A stretch of DNA of 64,000 nucleotides. It comes from Rhizobium sp. TH135 (lineage in GTDB: Bacteria > Pseudomonadota > Alphaproteobacteria > Rhizobiales > Rhizobiaceae). Of this stretch, positions 44,550-53,618 are shown piece by piece; the stretch's first letter is position 1, and every line of letters begins with the position of its first letter. Below the pieces are notes generated by a model. It saw only the letters and a list, made by a program, of their open reading frames with translations. It did no database searches and was not told the origin of the DNA. The stretch lies in contig NZ_PKRP01000001.1 in NCBI RefSeq assembly GCF_002855515.1, positions 248,001 through 312,000 on the forward strand. Reading direction: 5' to 3'. The position numbers and the translations under genes were made by a program.

Positions 44550-44915
44550 ATGGCCATCATGCGCGACAACAGATGGGCAGCCGTAGCGGCCGGACTGATC
44601 GGAGCAGCAGGCGTCGGCCTTGCGGCTGCAGCAAGTCATGCCGGCGGCGAAGCATTGCTGCGCCCGGCCTCGACCATCTGCCTGGCCCATGCGCCGGCTC
44701 TGGTAGCGTTGGCGCTTGCGGGCGACAGGATCCGGTTCGCGGGTCTCGTTGCGTTGGGAATGTCGGTGGGAACGTTGCTGTTTGCCGGCGATCTCGTCGC
44801 CCGGCACTTCCTCGGCACCGGACTGTTTCCGATGGCAGCCCCGACAGGTGGCATGACGCTCATCGCATCATGGCTCGTGCTCGCTGTCGGTGCGGTCGTG
44901 CCGCCGCGAAGCTGA
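44550..44915 (+). CDS. DUF423 small membrane protein
   Basis: The 121-residue protein has about four hydrophobic helices and the DUF423 layout (AGLIGAAGVGLAAAASHAG near the start, GTGLFPMAAPTGGMTLIASW near the end). AAGGAGTGAGCCGG precedes the ATG. It is translationally close to the truncated haemoglobin gene. The function of DUF423 is unknown. Confidence 0.83.
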   Translation: MAIMRDNRWAAVAAGLIGAAGVGLAAAASHAGGEALLRPASTICLAHAPALVALALAGDRIRFAGLVALGMSVGTLLFAGDLVARHFLGTGLFPMAAPTGGMTLIASWLVLAVGAVVPPRS

Positions 44916-44961
44916 GGCTCCACTGGAAGTCCAGCGGGCCTCGCTAAGTCAGCGAAAAGAC

Positions 44962-45348
44962 TCAGTGAGCGAGGGCGGCGGAGCCCATGCCTGAGAACAT
45001 CAGCAGATTGCCGTGCGGGTCACGCACGTGGAAGCGGATGTCTTCACCCTGGGCGTCGGACGGGCGGATCGCCTCGATCCCACGGTCACAGAAATCGCGA
45101 TAGATCTCGGTCGGCGTATCAGCCCGGAAGAACACCGAGCTGTTCTGGCACTGCATCGGGTCGTCGCTCAGCCAGAAATGCAGCTCCATCCCGCCACGCC
45201 GAACGACCAGATAGTCGAGGCAGTCGAGACCGATTTCTTCAAAGCCGAGATATTCGACATAGAAGTTGCGGGTTTCTGAAAAGTTGAGTGAAGGCAGAAT
45301 AGGCACGGCGTTGAGGATCGTCTTCGCAACCGGTTGCTGAGCGTTCAT
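44962..45348 (-). CDS. VOC (glyoxalase/bleomycin-resistance-like) family protein
   Basis: The 128-residue protein fits a single-polypeptide VOC fold of the bleomycin-resistance type: VPILPSLNFSETRNFYVEYLGF, GGMELHFWLSDDP and FHVRDPHGNLLMFSG. Members bind drugs or act as dioxygenases or lyases. The GMELHFW and DPHGNL segments keep residues often used for metal or ligand contact. The role is unknown. It is a single gene. Confidence 0.83.
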   Translation of the reverse strand: MNAQQPVAKTILNAVPILPSLNFSETRNFYVEYLGFEEIGLDCLDYLVVRRGGMELHFWLSDDPMQCQNSSVFFRADTPTEIYRDFCDRGIEAIRPSDAQGEDIRFHVRDPHGNLLMFSGMGSAALAH

Positions 45349-45394
45349 GCGGAAAGTTCCTCTGCTTCCCGAATGAGAATGGCTGACGAAACGA

Positions 45395-45661
45395 CTACGA
45401 CCTAGCGTTGGCGTTCCGCTGCCACCTTGGCGCGGGAAATTCGATGATGAGGGCGGGGGCCCGGTTCACTGCTGCGTACATGGTAGCCGATTTGCGTTCG
45501 TGCAAGCCCGGCAAAGTGACGATTTCGCAATTCGTCACTTCACTTTCCTGCGAGCGTTGCAAGATTGCCTCGGCAAGCTCCGGAAGGAGCCCCTCGCCGC
45601 GCTGTCGTGCAAGCTCGTGAAAAGCACTCATGCCACCCGTTTCGAAACCGTCTCTGCTCAT
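45395..45661 (-). CDS. hypothetical protein coupled to the DUF2325 gene
   Basis: The 88-residue protein is not recognised. It has an N-terminal helical half and a C-terminal part with a beta-like stretch (ATMYAAVNRAPALIIEFPAP). Its ATG overlaps the stop of the DUF2325 gene by 4 bases, the main evidence that it is translated. No signal peptide or membrane helix is seen. Confidence 0.6.
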   Translation of the reverse strand: MSRDGFETGGMSAFHELARQRGEGLLPELAEAILQRSQESEVTNCEIVTLPGLHERKSATMYAAVNRAPALIIEFPAPRWQRNANARS

Positions 45662-46053
45662 CCGTCCGTATTCCTTTCATTCAGCGTCTGCAGTGCGCGC
45701 TCGAGACTGGATTTCGAGCCATTTCGCAGCGGAATGAAAGTCTTACCGAACTTCTTACAACCGCTCTTCACGCGCAGACACGCATCGTGACTGATACAGT
45801 CGATAGGGCAGAAGACGCAGTCGACGGAGGGTAGCACCGTGTCGATTCGCGATACCGCTTCCCGTAAACCCCCATCGTGGTGAATAAGTTCCGCACCAAA
45901 ATTGCTGGCGATCTGCCGCAGATGCGCGACCTGGCAATCCCTCCCGCCGACATAGAGAAAGCTGCGCACTTCTGCTTGCGCCTTCGGCGTCGTTACAACC
46001 GAGGAAGCCTCCCCTCCCGGCTTCTTGCCCGCCTGCTTTTTCTTCTTCGCCAT
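45658..46053 (-). CDS. DUF2325 domain protein
   Basis: The 131-residue protein has a lysine-rich start (AKKKKQAGKKPGG) and then a DUF2325 domain: YVGGRDCQVAHLRQIASNFGAELIHHDGG and VDCVFCPIDCISHDACLRVKSGCKKFGKTFIPL. The five or six cysteines after residue 75 suggest a metal or redox site. The start at 46053 is chosen because the preceding 44 residues are unlike the domain. The function of DUF2325 is unknown. Confidence 0.8.
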   Translation of the reverse strand: MAKKKKQAGKKPGGEASSVVTTPKAQAEVRSFLYVGGRDCQVAHLRQIASNFGAELIHHDGGLREAVSRIDTVLPSVDCVFCPIDCISHDACLRVKSGCKKFGKTFIPLRNGSKSSLERALQTLNERNTDG

Positions 46054-46214
46054 GCTGTCCCGTCTCCCAGAAAATCGATCGGAGGCCGCGATGGTCACGC
46101 CGCCTGAGGTGAAGCCATACAAAACATGACAATTCGAGTAAAGTATATAGTTGAAGCTCGCACTCATGTTTTTTTCACCGTTCATTCCGCGGCGTATGTC
46201 GGCAGGACCAGGGA

Positions 46215-46228
46215 TTGACGAAGGTCAA
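46215..46228. promoter_or_regulatory. TTGAC-N4-GTCAA inverted repeat upstream of preT
   Basis: Five-base arms pair perfectly around GAAG, 118 bases before the preT ATG. The arms equal those of the E. coli RutR box, but the spacer is two bases shorter, so RutR binding is uncertain. Confidence 0.35.
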
Positions 46229-46271
46229 CTATCCAGCATTCTCAGGGGCTGCGGCGCCCAAAATCCAATTT

Positions 46272-46287
46272 TTTACCGTTTGATAAA
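46272..46287. promoter_or_regulatory. RutR-box-like operator before preT
   Basis: TTTACC-GTTT-GATAAA resembles TTGACC-N4-GGTCAA, the E. coli RutR consensus, most clearly in the left half. It lies 59 bases upstream of the preT ATG, suitable for repression. Confidence 0.45.
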
Positions 46288-46345
46288 AGTTTGAACCTGC
46301 GTTACGCTTCCCTGCATCGCTTCGAACATAAAAGAGGGAACTGCG

Positions 46346-47707
46346 ATGCGAAGACTGGAACCAGGCCTCAAGGCCGGGCGGCTTGACGCTGCCGATTATG
46401 CGAAGAATTTCTCCGACCTGCATCCCCGCCTCGGCGGCCATGAGGCCCTTGTCGCCTCCGACAGATGTTACTTCTGTCACGACGCGCCCTGCATGACGGC
46501 CTGTCCCACCGCCATCGATATCCCGATGTTCATCCGGCAGATATCGACTGGCAATCCGCTCGGCGCCGCCAAGACCATCTTCGACCAGAACATCCTCGGC
46601 GGCATGTGCGCCCGCGTCTGTCCGACCGAAACGCTCTGCGAGGAGGCCTGTGTGCGCAACACGGCCGAGGAGCGTCCGGTCGAAATCGGCCGCCTGCAAC
46701 GCTACGCCACCGACATCGCGATCGAAGAAGGCCGCCAGTTCTATTCCCCGGCCGCCTCTACTGGCAAAACGGTCGGTATCGTTGGCGCAGGTCCTGCCGG
46801 TCTTGCAGCAGCCCATCGGCTGGCCATGCACGGCCACCAGGTGACGATCTACGAAGCCCGCGAAAAGGCCGGAGGCCTAAACGAATACGGCATCGCCGCC
46901 TACAAGACCCCCAACGACTTCGCCCAGAAGGAAGTCGACTACATCCTCTCGCTCGGCAATATCGACGTGCTGGACGGCCAGGAAATGGGCATGGACTTCA
47001 AGCTTGCCGATCTCCAGGCCAAGCACGACGCCGTCTTCATCGGCGCCGGCCTCGGCAACGTCAACGGCCTCAACATCCCAGGCGCCCAGATCAATGGCGT
47101 GACGGATGCCGTAGACTTCATCGAAAGGCTGCGCCAGGCGGATGACAAGGCCGACGTGCCGGTCGGTCGCGACGTCGTCGTCATCGGCGGCGGCATGACC
47201 GCGATTGACGCTGCCGTGCAAGCCAAGCTGCTCGGCGCCGAGAACGTAACCATCTGCTATCGCCGCGGCAAGGAGCACATGAACGCCTCAGAATTCGAGC
47301 AGGATCTGGCGACCTCCAAGGGCGTGCACATCCGCCACTGGCTGCAGCCGAAGGAAGTGGCCCATCACAGTGGCCACTGTTCGGCGATCACGTTCGAATA
47401 CACCCACCTCGAAAACGGCATAATGAAAGGTACCGGTCACACGACCGAGATCAAGGCTGACCAGATCCTCGTGGCCATCGGCCAGAAGCTCGACGCCCAG
47501 GGTCTCGACGGCCTCAAGATCGAAGGTGGCAAGATCGCCATCGACGCCGAAGGCCGGACCTCGCTTCCCGGCGTCTGGGCCGGCGGCGACTGCGCCTTCG
47601 GAGGCCAGGACCTGACGGTTTCTGCCGTCGCCATGGGCCGCGATGCGGCCGAAAGCATCAACCGCTCTCTCGCCGTCATGACGGCGGGCGCATCCGCAGT
47701 CGCATGA
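46346..47707 (+). CDS. preT: dihydropyrimidine dehydrogenase subunit PreT (NAD(P)-binding, Fe-S)
   Basis: The 453-residue subunit has N-terminal Fe-S cysteines at 41, 44, 49, 53 and 88, 92, 98, 102, then an FAD motif (GIVGAGPAGLAAA) and an NAD(P) motif (VVVIGGGMTAID). It passes electrons between NAD(P)H and PreA, reducing uracil and thymine to their dihydro forms. preA follows after 27 bases. Two inverted-repeat sites upstream suggest control by a RutR-like repressor. Downstream enzymes (dihydropyrimidinase, ureidopropionase) are encoded 7-10 kb away. Confidence 0.94.
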   Translation: MRRLEPGLKAGRLDAADYAKNFSDLHPRLGGHEALVASDRCYFCHDAPCMTACPTAIDIPMFIRQISTGNPLGAAKTIFDQNILGGMCARVCPTETLCEEACVRNTAEERPVEIGRLQRYATDIAIEEGRQFYSPAASTGKTVGIVGAGPAGLAAAHRLAMHGHQVTIYEAREKAGGLNEYGIAAYKTPNDFAQKEVDYILSLGNIDVLDGQEMGMDFKLADLQAKHDAVFIGAGLGNVNGLNIPGAQINGVTDAVDFIERLRQADDKADVPVGRDVVVIGGGMTAIDAAVQAKLLGAENVTICYRRGKEHMNASEFEQDLATSKGVHIRHWLQPKEVAHHSGHCSAITFEYTHLENGIMKGTGHTTEIKADQILVAIGQKLDAQGLDGLKIEGGKIAIDAEGRTSLPGVWAGGDCAFGGQDLTVSAVAMGRDAAESINRSLAVMTAGASAVA

Positions 47708-47734
47708 CGCACCGCTCTCGAGAGGATTTGAAAC

Positions 47735-49048
47735 ATGGCTGATCTTCGCAATAACTTCGTCGGCATCAAGTCGCCCAACCCCTTCTGGCTGGCCTCGGCC
47801 CCGCCGACAGACAAGGCCTACAACGTCGAGCGCGCCTTCAAGGCGGGCTGGGGCGGCGTCGTCTGGAAGACGCTCGGCTCGGAGGGCCCACCGGTCGTCA
47901 ACGTCAATGGACCGCGCTACGGCGCGATCTGGGGCGCTGACCGCCGCCTCCTCGGCTTGAACAACATCGAGTTGATCACCGACCGTCCGCTCCAGATCAA
48001 CCTGCAGGAGATGAAGCAGGTCAAGATGAACTGGCCGGACCGGGCGCTCGTCGCCTCGATCATGGTCCCTTGCGTCGAGGAGGAGTGGAAGGCGATCCTG
48101 CCGCTGGTCGAAGAAACCGGCGCTGACGGCATCGAGCTCAACTTCGGCTGTCCGCACGGCATGTCCGAGCGCGGCATGGGCGCCGCCGTCGGCCAGGTGC
48201 CGGAATACATCGAAATGGTCGTGCGCTGGTGCAAGCAATACACCCGCATGCCCGTAATCACCAAGCTCACGCCGAACATCGCCGACATCCGCAAGCCGGC
48301 GCGTGCGGCCAAGGCCGGCGGCACCGATGCCGTCTCGCTGATCAACACGATCAACTCGATCGTCTCTGTTGATCTCGACAACTTTGCCCCCTCGCCCACC
48401 GTCGGCGGCAAGGGCACCCACGGCGGCTATTGCGGCCCGGCAGTGAAGCCGATCGCGCTCAACATGGTCGCCGAGATCGCCCGTGATCCGGAAACCTACG
48501 GCCTGCCGATCTCCGGCATCGGCGGCGTCACCACTTGGCGCGATGCAGCCGAGTTCCTGGTGCTCGGTGCCGGCAACGTTCAGGTCTGCACGGCCGCCAT
48601 GACCTATGGCTTCAAGATCGTCCAGGAAATGATTTCGGGCCTCAATGACTGGATGGATGCCAAGGGTCATCGCAGCCTCGACGACATCTGCGGCCGCGCG
48701 GTGCCCAACGTCACCGACTGGCAGTATCTCAACCTCAACTACATCGCCAAGGCGCATATCGATCAGGACGCCTGCATCAAATGCGGTCGCTGCCACATCG
48801 CCTGCGAGGATACGTCCCACCAGGCGATCACCAGCATGGTCGATGGCGTCAGGCATTTCGAGGTGATGGAAGACGAATGCGTCGGCTGCAATCTCTGCGT
48901 CAACGTCTGTCCCGTCGAGAACTGCATCACCATGGTCGAACTGCCGACCGGCGCCCTCGACCAGCGCACCGGCCGTCCTGTCGATCCGAACTACGCCAAC
49001 TGGACGACCCATCCGAACAATCCGATGGCCGTTCAGGCAGCAGAATAA
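47735..49048 (+). CDS. preA: dihydropyrimidine dehydrogenase subunit PreA
   Basis: The 437-residue FMN barrel subunit resembles the C-terminal half of mammalian DPD. The active-site cysteine lies in NFGCPHGMSERG (Cys139). Two [4Fe-4S] motifs follow at the C-terminus: CIKCGRCHIAC and CVGCNLCVNVC. It is the pyrimidine-reducing partner of PreT, 27 bases downstream of it. A hairpin without a T tract lies 15 bases after the stop. Confidence 0.94.
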   Translation: MADLRNNFVGIKSPNPFWLASAPPTDKAYNVERAFKAGWGGVVWKTLGSEGPPVVNVNGPRYGAIWGADRRLLGLNNIELITDRPLQINLQEMKQVKMNWPDRALVASIMVPCVEEEWKAILPLVEETGADGIELNFGCPHGMSERGMGAAVGQVPEYIEMVVRWCKQYTRMPVITKLTPNIADIRKPARAAKAGGTDAVSLINTINSIVSVDLDNFAPSPTVGGKGTHGGYCGPAVKPIALNMVAEIARDPETYGLPISGIGGVTTWRDAAEFLVLGAGNVQVCTAAMTYGFKIVQEMISGLNDWMDAKGHRSLDDICGRAVPNVTDWQYLNLNYIAKAHIDQDACIKCGRCHIACEDTSHQAITSMVDGVRHFEVMEDECVGCNLCVNVCPVENCITMVELPTGALDQRTGRPVDPNYANWTTHPNNPMAVQAAE

Positions 49049-49062
49049 CGTCTGGCAAGCAA

Positions 49063-49086
49063 ATCCGGCCCGGAAACGGGCCGGAT
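49063..49086 (+). terminator. hairpin after preA
   Basis: A 10-bp perfect stem (49063-49072 with 49077-49086, loop GAAA) lies just after preA. It lacks a T run, so termination efficiency is uncertain. Confidence 0.5.
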
Positions 49087-49201
49087 ACCTTGGCGCCCAA
49101 TAAATCTCCAACATATCGTCAATCGATTCAGAAATTGTTCAGCGCTATACTCCACGATCGCCTCCGTCGGCCGAGAGCCAGGCAGACCAGGCAAGGAGAC
49201 C

Positions 49202-51889
49202 ATGGCTAGCAAGAAAAAGAGTACAGATGGCGTTTCTTCTCTGAGGTCGCGCCTTCAGATTCTGATTCCCAGCGTGATCGTCCTGACAGGCATCGCATTA
49301 TCGGCGTTCTATGCAGACCTGCAGCAGCAGCGCCTGAGCCGCGAAGCAGCCCGCAACACGGTCGAAGAGAGCCTCGGCCTGATCCGCACGAAGCTCGAAG
49401 CCAACATCAATGCCAACATCAAACTTCTGCAGGGCATGGTAGCCGTCATCGGCACCGAACCCCACGTGACGCAGCCGCGATTTGAATCGCTGGCGACGAA
49501 ACTGATGGCAATCCCTTCACAGATCACCAACATTGCAGCCGCACCCAACCTCATAACCACCTTCGTGTACCCCTATGAGGAGAACAAGGGCATCATTGGC
49601 CGCTGGGTGCTGCCACCTCCGAACGGCGAGGCCGCCGCCCGGCAATTGCGCGAAGAGGGCAAGACCATCATTCGGGGTCCGCGCCCCCTCAACAACGGCG
49701 ACATGGGGTTGATCATTACGCTCCCGGTCACCATGACCAACGACGTCGGCCAGAGCGTCTTCTGGGGTGGCCTTGCAGGCATCGTTGATGTCGCCCGCCT
49801 TTATGACGACAGCGGACTGCGCTCACCGGACCTGCCTCTTTCGATCGCCATCACCAATCAGAACGAAACCACATCCTCGGTGATCTACGGCGATGGCCAT
49901 ATTCTGAAAGACGATCCCGTCTCGATGGTGGTTAATTTCGGGACCCAGCAATGGCTTCTCTCGGCGATCCCGAAGGAGGGCTGGCACGGCGTCAGCAGTC
50001 AGAACGTCCCCATTCGCTCCATGATCTTCGCGATGGCCGCTTTGATGGCGGGAATCGTCATCTGGGTAGCCAAACTCATGCGCGAACGGCAGCGCAATTA
50101 TGCCGCCTTGCGCCAGCGCGAAGAACAATTGTCCGCAATGTCGAACCGCTTGGGCCTCGCACTGGAGGCCTCGAACATCGGCATCTGGGAACTCGACTTT
50201 GCCACCGGAAATATCCGGTGGGACGAGCGCATGTATCAACTCTACGGGCTCCCGCCCGACGTCGACGCCTGCTACGAGGTCTGGAAATCGCGTGTCCATC
50301 CCGATGATATCGGCCCTTCGGACGAAGCGCTTGATGATGCGATTGCCTCAGACAAGACCTACGAGACCCAGTTCCGCATTTTCCGCGACAATGGCGAAAT
50401 CCGCCATATACGCGCTGTCGGTACGATTTTCCGGGATCCGGACGGGAAGATCAGCGTGCTTGGCGTCAACTGGGATGTCAGCGCTGACGTAACCCTGCAG
50501 GAGCAACTGGGCCGCGCCCAGAAAGAGACCGCACAGCGGAACGAGGAGCTGGAATCGGCGCGGCAGCGGATGGAGTACAACTCCCTGCATGACGCCCTGA
50601 CCGGACTGCCCAACCGCCGCTATCTTGACCAGCGTCTCGAAGAACTCGTCCAGGAAAGCAACGCGTCCGGTGAGCGCCTGACTGTGCTCCACATGGACCT
50701 CGACCGCTTCAAGGAAATCAACGACACGCTCGGCCATGGTGCCGGCGACGCCATCCTGCGCCATGTGGCACACGAACTGCGAAACCTGGTCAAGCCCGGA
50801 GATTTCGTCGCCCGCATCGGCGGCGACGAATTCCTGATCGCCTGCAAAGGCTGCATCCTGCAAGAGGATCATGATGTCGTCGGGCGCAAACTCATCACCG
50901 CTGTCAACACGCCGATTGTCTACGAGGGCCATGAGTGCCGCGTGGGAGCCTCCATCGGCATCGCCGACAAGACCGAGCGCGGTGTGTCGTCAGAGCAATT
51001 GCTGGTGAATGCCGACATCGCCCTCTACGAGGCCAAGCGACGCGGCCGCAATCGCGTTGAACGCTTCAACGACCAGCTTCGCGCCCGCACCATCAACATC
51101 AAGCATACGGCCGACGCCATTCTGCGCTCGCTCGGAGATGACGACTTCATTGCCTGGTACCAGCCGCAATTCGATGCCCGCACGCTCGCAATCAACGGTG
51201 TGGAAGCGCTGGCCCGTTGGCGTCACCCCAAGAAGGGCATTCTGCCGCCCGCTGCCTTCCTCGAAATTGCCGAAAGCCTGAACGTCGTCGCCCAGATCGA
51301 TGCGAGCATCCTCGACCAGGCACTGTTTCAGCTGGCCCGCTGGCGCGCCGCAAATCTCGATATCGAGCATGTTTCGGTCAACATTTCCGCCCAGCGCCTG
51401 TTCGACGATCGCCTCATCGGCCATCTGGACACGCTGTCGCTGAAGCCGGGCAGCCTGTCCTTCGAACTGCTCGAATCGATTTCCTTCGATGACAAGGTGG
51501 ACGCCGTCGCTGAAAGCCTGGAGCGCATCCGCGCCCATGGCATCTCCGTCGAAATCGACGACTTCGGCACCGGCTATGCCTCGATCCTCTCCTTGATCAA
51601 GCTCTCGCCAAGCCGCCTGAAGATCGACAGGCAGCTGGTGGCTCCGATCGTCAACAACCCCGCCCAGCGCCGCCTGATCAGCTCGATCGTCGATATCGGC
51701 CGGTCCTTCGGCGTCGGCATTGTCGCGGAAGGCGTCGAGACCATGGAACATGCCGCGATCCTGCGGGATCTCGGCTGCCATACGCTGCAGGGCTACGCCC
51801 TTGCCCGGCCGATGAGCGCCGACGCATTGATGGATTTCGCGCGCAAACACGCAGGCGAACGCGAAACCCTCTGGCAGCGGACGGCCTGA
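49202..51889 (+). CDS. CHASE-PAS-GGDEF-EAL cyclic-di-GMP enzyme
   Basis: The 895-residue inner-membrane protein has a first membrane helix (about 20-42), a periplasmic CHASE-like sensor, a second helix (about 275-296), a PAS domain, GGDEF (RIGGDEF, about 538-544) and EAL (VEALARW, about 666-672). Both catalytic motifs are intact, including DDFGTGYAS and AEGVET, so it could make and degrade c-di-GMP. It probably links an outside signal to motility or attachment. It lies between the two pyrimidine blocks with no clear tie to them. Confidence 0.92.
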   Translation: MASKKKSTDGVSSLRSRLQILIPSVIVLTGIALSAFYADLQQQRLSREAARNTVEESLGLIRTKLEANINANIKLLQGMVAVIGTEPHVTQPRFESLATKLMAIPSQITNIAAAPNLITTFVYPYEENKGIIGRWVLPPPNGEAAARQLREEGKTIIRGPRPLNNGDMGLIITLPVTMTNDVGQSVFWGGLAGIVDVARLYDDSGLRSPDLPLSIAITNQNETTSSVIYGDGHILKDDPVSMVVNFGTQQWLLSAIPKEGWHGVSSQNVPIRSMIFAMAALMAGIVIWVAKLMRERQRNYAALRQREEQLSAMSNRLGLALEASNIGIWELDFATGNIRWDERMYQLYGLPPDVDACYEVWKSRVHPDDIGPSDEALDDAIASDKTYETQFRIFRDNGEIRHIRAVGTIFRDPDGKISVLGVNWDVSADVTLQEQLGRAQKETAQRNEELESARQRMEYNSLHDALTGLPNRRYLDQRLEELVQESNASGERLTVLHMDLDRFKEINDTLGHGAGDAILRHVAHELRNLVKPGDFVARIGGDEFLIACKGCILQEDHDVVGRKLITAVNTPIVYEGHECRVGASIGIADKTERGVSSEQLLVNADIALYEAKRRGRNRVERFNDQLRARTINIKHTADAILRSLGDDDFIAWYQPQFDARTLAINGVEALARWRHPKKGILPPAAFLEIAESLNVVAQIDASILDQALFQLARWRAANLDIEHVSVNISAQRLFDDRLIGHLDTLSLKPGSLSFELLESISFDDKVDAVAESLERIRAHGISVEIDDFGTGYASILSLIKLSPSRLKIDRQLVAPIVNNPAQRRLISSIVDIGRSFGVGIVAEGVETMEHAAILRDLGCHTLQGYALARPMSADALMDFARKHAGERETLWQRTA

Positions 51890-51895
51890 AGAGCG

Positions 51896-52528
51896 TCAGC
51901 CCAGTAGGCTGTTTCCGGCAGCGTAAGCCGCCCAGGCAAGACCGCCGAAATAGAGAAGCGTCAGCACCACCAGCAGATGCCCTGCCAGCACCACGCCACC
52001 GTCGCGCTGCGAAATGCCCGTTGAGAGCAGGAGGATCGCGACACCGGGTAGCGTGTTGGAAAACGGAATGAAGCTCAAGGGCATCATCAACAGCACGCCG
52101 GCAAAAGTCAGCACGAGGCCGTTGATCCGGCTGACAACACCGCCCGTCGTCAAAGCCAGCAGACGTGGACGCACATAGCGGTCGACCTTGCGCAGGATCG
52201 TCAGTCCACGCTCCAGCACCGGCACGAGCTTGCTGCGCTCGAGCTTGCGATCCGCAAGCTTGGACGGCAGCCAGGGGAATCGATTGAATGTGACGGCAAT
52301 GCCGATCAACACGATCCCGGCGCCGAACACGGTCGAGACACCCGGGATGGAAACCGGCACGAGAAACGGCAGGGACAGGAGACCGCAGAGCAGCAAAAGC
52401 CCGCTTTCGCCCATCTTCTCAAGGATCTGGCGGAGCGTGATATGCTCCGCGTCCATGGAACGGATCACGTCCTCCAGCACAGCACTTGTGCTCTTGTCCG
52501 TGTCGGTGAAGCCGATCATCGTTGTCAT
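51896..52528 (-). CDS. ExoD family exopolysaccharide-associated membrane protein
   Basis: The 210-residue protein matches ExoD: N-terminal soluble helices, then several membrane segments (GLLLLCGLLSLPFLVPVSIPG; SRINGLVLTFAGVLLMMPLSF; GVAILLLSTGISQRDG). ExoD was first described in rhizobial exopolysaccharide and invasion mutants; its exact activity is unknown. It converges on the GGDEF-EAL gene with 6 bases between stops. Confidence 0.86.
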   Translation of the reverse strand: MTTMIGFTDTDKSTSAVLEDVIRSMDAEHITLRQILEKMGESGLLLLCGLLSLPFLVPVSIPGVSTVFGAGIVLIGIAVTFNRFPWLPSKLADRKLERSKLVPVLERGLTILRKVDRYVRPRLLALTTGGVVSRINGLVLTFAGVLLMMPLSFIPFSNTLPGVAILLLSTGISQRDGGVVLAGHLLVVLTLLYFGGLAWAAYAAGNSLLG

Positions 52529-52676
52529 CAGGTCCGCTTTCGATTAACTGCCGTGGCAAGATCTGTGAAGGGCCATGCCGAGCGGCACGACCACCCGCCG
52601 CAGATGAAGGAGAATACCGGCCCGGTCAAGTCTCGCCCCCTAAGGACGGTCGAGGTCGGTCCTCATAAGGCAGATC

Positions 52677-53618
52677 ATGACAGACCAAGCAGAGCCCGCC
52701 GCGTCCCCCGTCAATCGCCACACGATCCACGCCACGGGGCGCGAGAAGCTGAAGGCGCATGCGGCCATGCTGCTCTTTGCCGCCCTGATCGCGGGATCCT
52801 TCTCCTTCGGCGGCATGGCGGCCCAGCATCTGGAGGCTGGCCCCCTCACCCTCTGGCGCTACCTGATGACAATGGTGGTCATGGGCATCATGACCTTCGG
52901 CATCCTGCGCATCCCCTTCACCAAGCCCCGCCGCGTCTGGCGCTACGCGCTGCTGGGCGGCCTGATCGCCATCTACATGCTGACCATGTTTGCAGCGCTC
53001 GAATTCACGAGCCCGGTACAGACGGGCGCGGTCTTTACCCTGATGCCGCTGATATCAGCCGGATTTGCGCTCATCTTCATCGGTCAGAAGACGCGTCCCG
53101 ACGTGCTGGCTGCCCTGGTGATCGCCGCCCTTGGCGCGATCTGGGTGATCTTTCGTGCCGATATCGGCGCCATCCTCTCCTTCGATGTCGGTCGCGGAGA
53201 ACTCATCTATTTCGTCGGCGTGATCTGCCACGGCGCTTATGTGCCGCTCATCCGGCGATTCGGCCTGGGCGAAAACCCGGTCGCCTTCGGCTTCTGGGTT
53301 GTGGTCTTTACCATCCCCTGGCTACTGCCGACCGGCGCGATCCCGCTTGCCGAAACGGACTTCGTCAACCTGCCCGGCACCGTCTGGGCAACCATCGCCT
53401 ATCTCTCGATCGTGACGACCGCGATCACCTTCATGCTGCTGCAATACGCATCCATGCGCCTGCCGGCTCCCAAGGTGCTCGGCTACGGCTACCTGACGCC
53501 GACATTCATCATCCTGCTGGAAGGCCTGCTCGGCCACGGCTGGGCAAGCCCCGCCGTCTTTATCGGCGCTCTGGTCACGGCGGCCGGGCTGCTGGTAATG
53601 GGCCTGCTCAGGGACTGA
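52677..53618 (+). CDS. EamA/DMT-family transporter
   Basis: The 313-residue membrane protein has ten predicted hydrophobic segments in two EamA repeats (FGGMAAQHLEAGPLTLWRY; YASMRLPAPKVLGYGYLTP). The substrate is unknown. Its 3' end overlaps the convergent TetR/RutR-like gene by 11 bases. It may export pyrimidine-related compounds, but only proximity suggests this. Confidence 0.84.
   Translation: MTDQAEPAASPVNRHTIHATGREKLKAHAAMLLFAALIAGSFSFGGMAAQHLEAGPLTLWRYLMTMVVMGIMTFGILRIPFTKPRRVWRYALLGGLIAIYMLTMFAALEFTSPVQTGAVFTLMPLISAGFALIFIGQKTRPDVLAALVIAALGAIWVIFRADIGAILSFDVGRGELIYFVGVICHGAYVPLIRRFGLGENPVAFGFWVVVFTIPWLLPTGAIPLAETDFVNLPGTVWATIAYLSIVTTAITFMLLQYASMRLPAPKVLGYGYLTPTFIILLEGLLGHGWASPAVFIGALVTAAGLLVMGLLRD

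Larger units (their letters stand above)
46054..46345. other. regulatory intergenic region upstream of preT
   Basis: This 292-base region separates the DUF2325 gene from divergent preT. It contains an exact inverted repeat TTGAC-N4-GTCAA at 46215-46228 and a RutR-related site at 46272-46287. No gene is supported. Confidence 0.55.
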
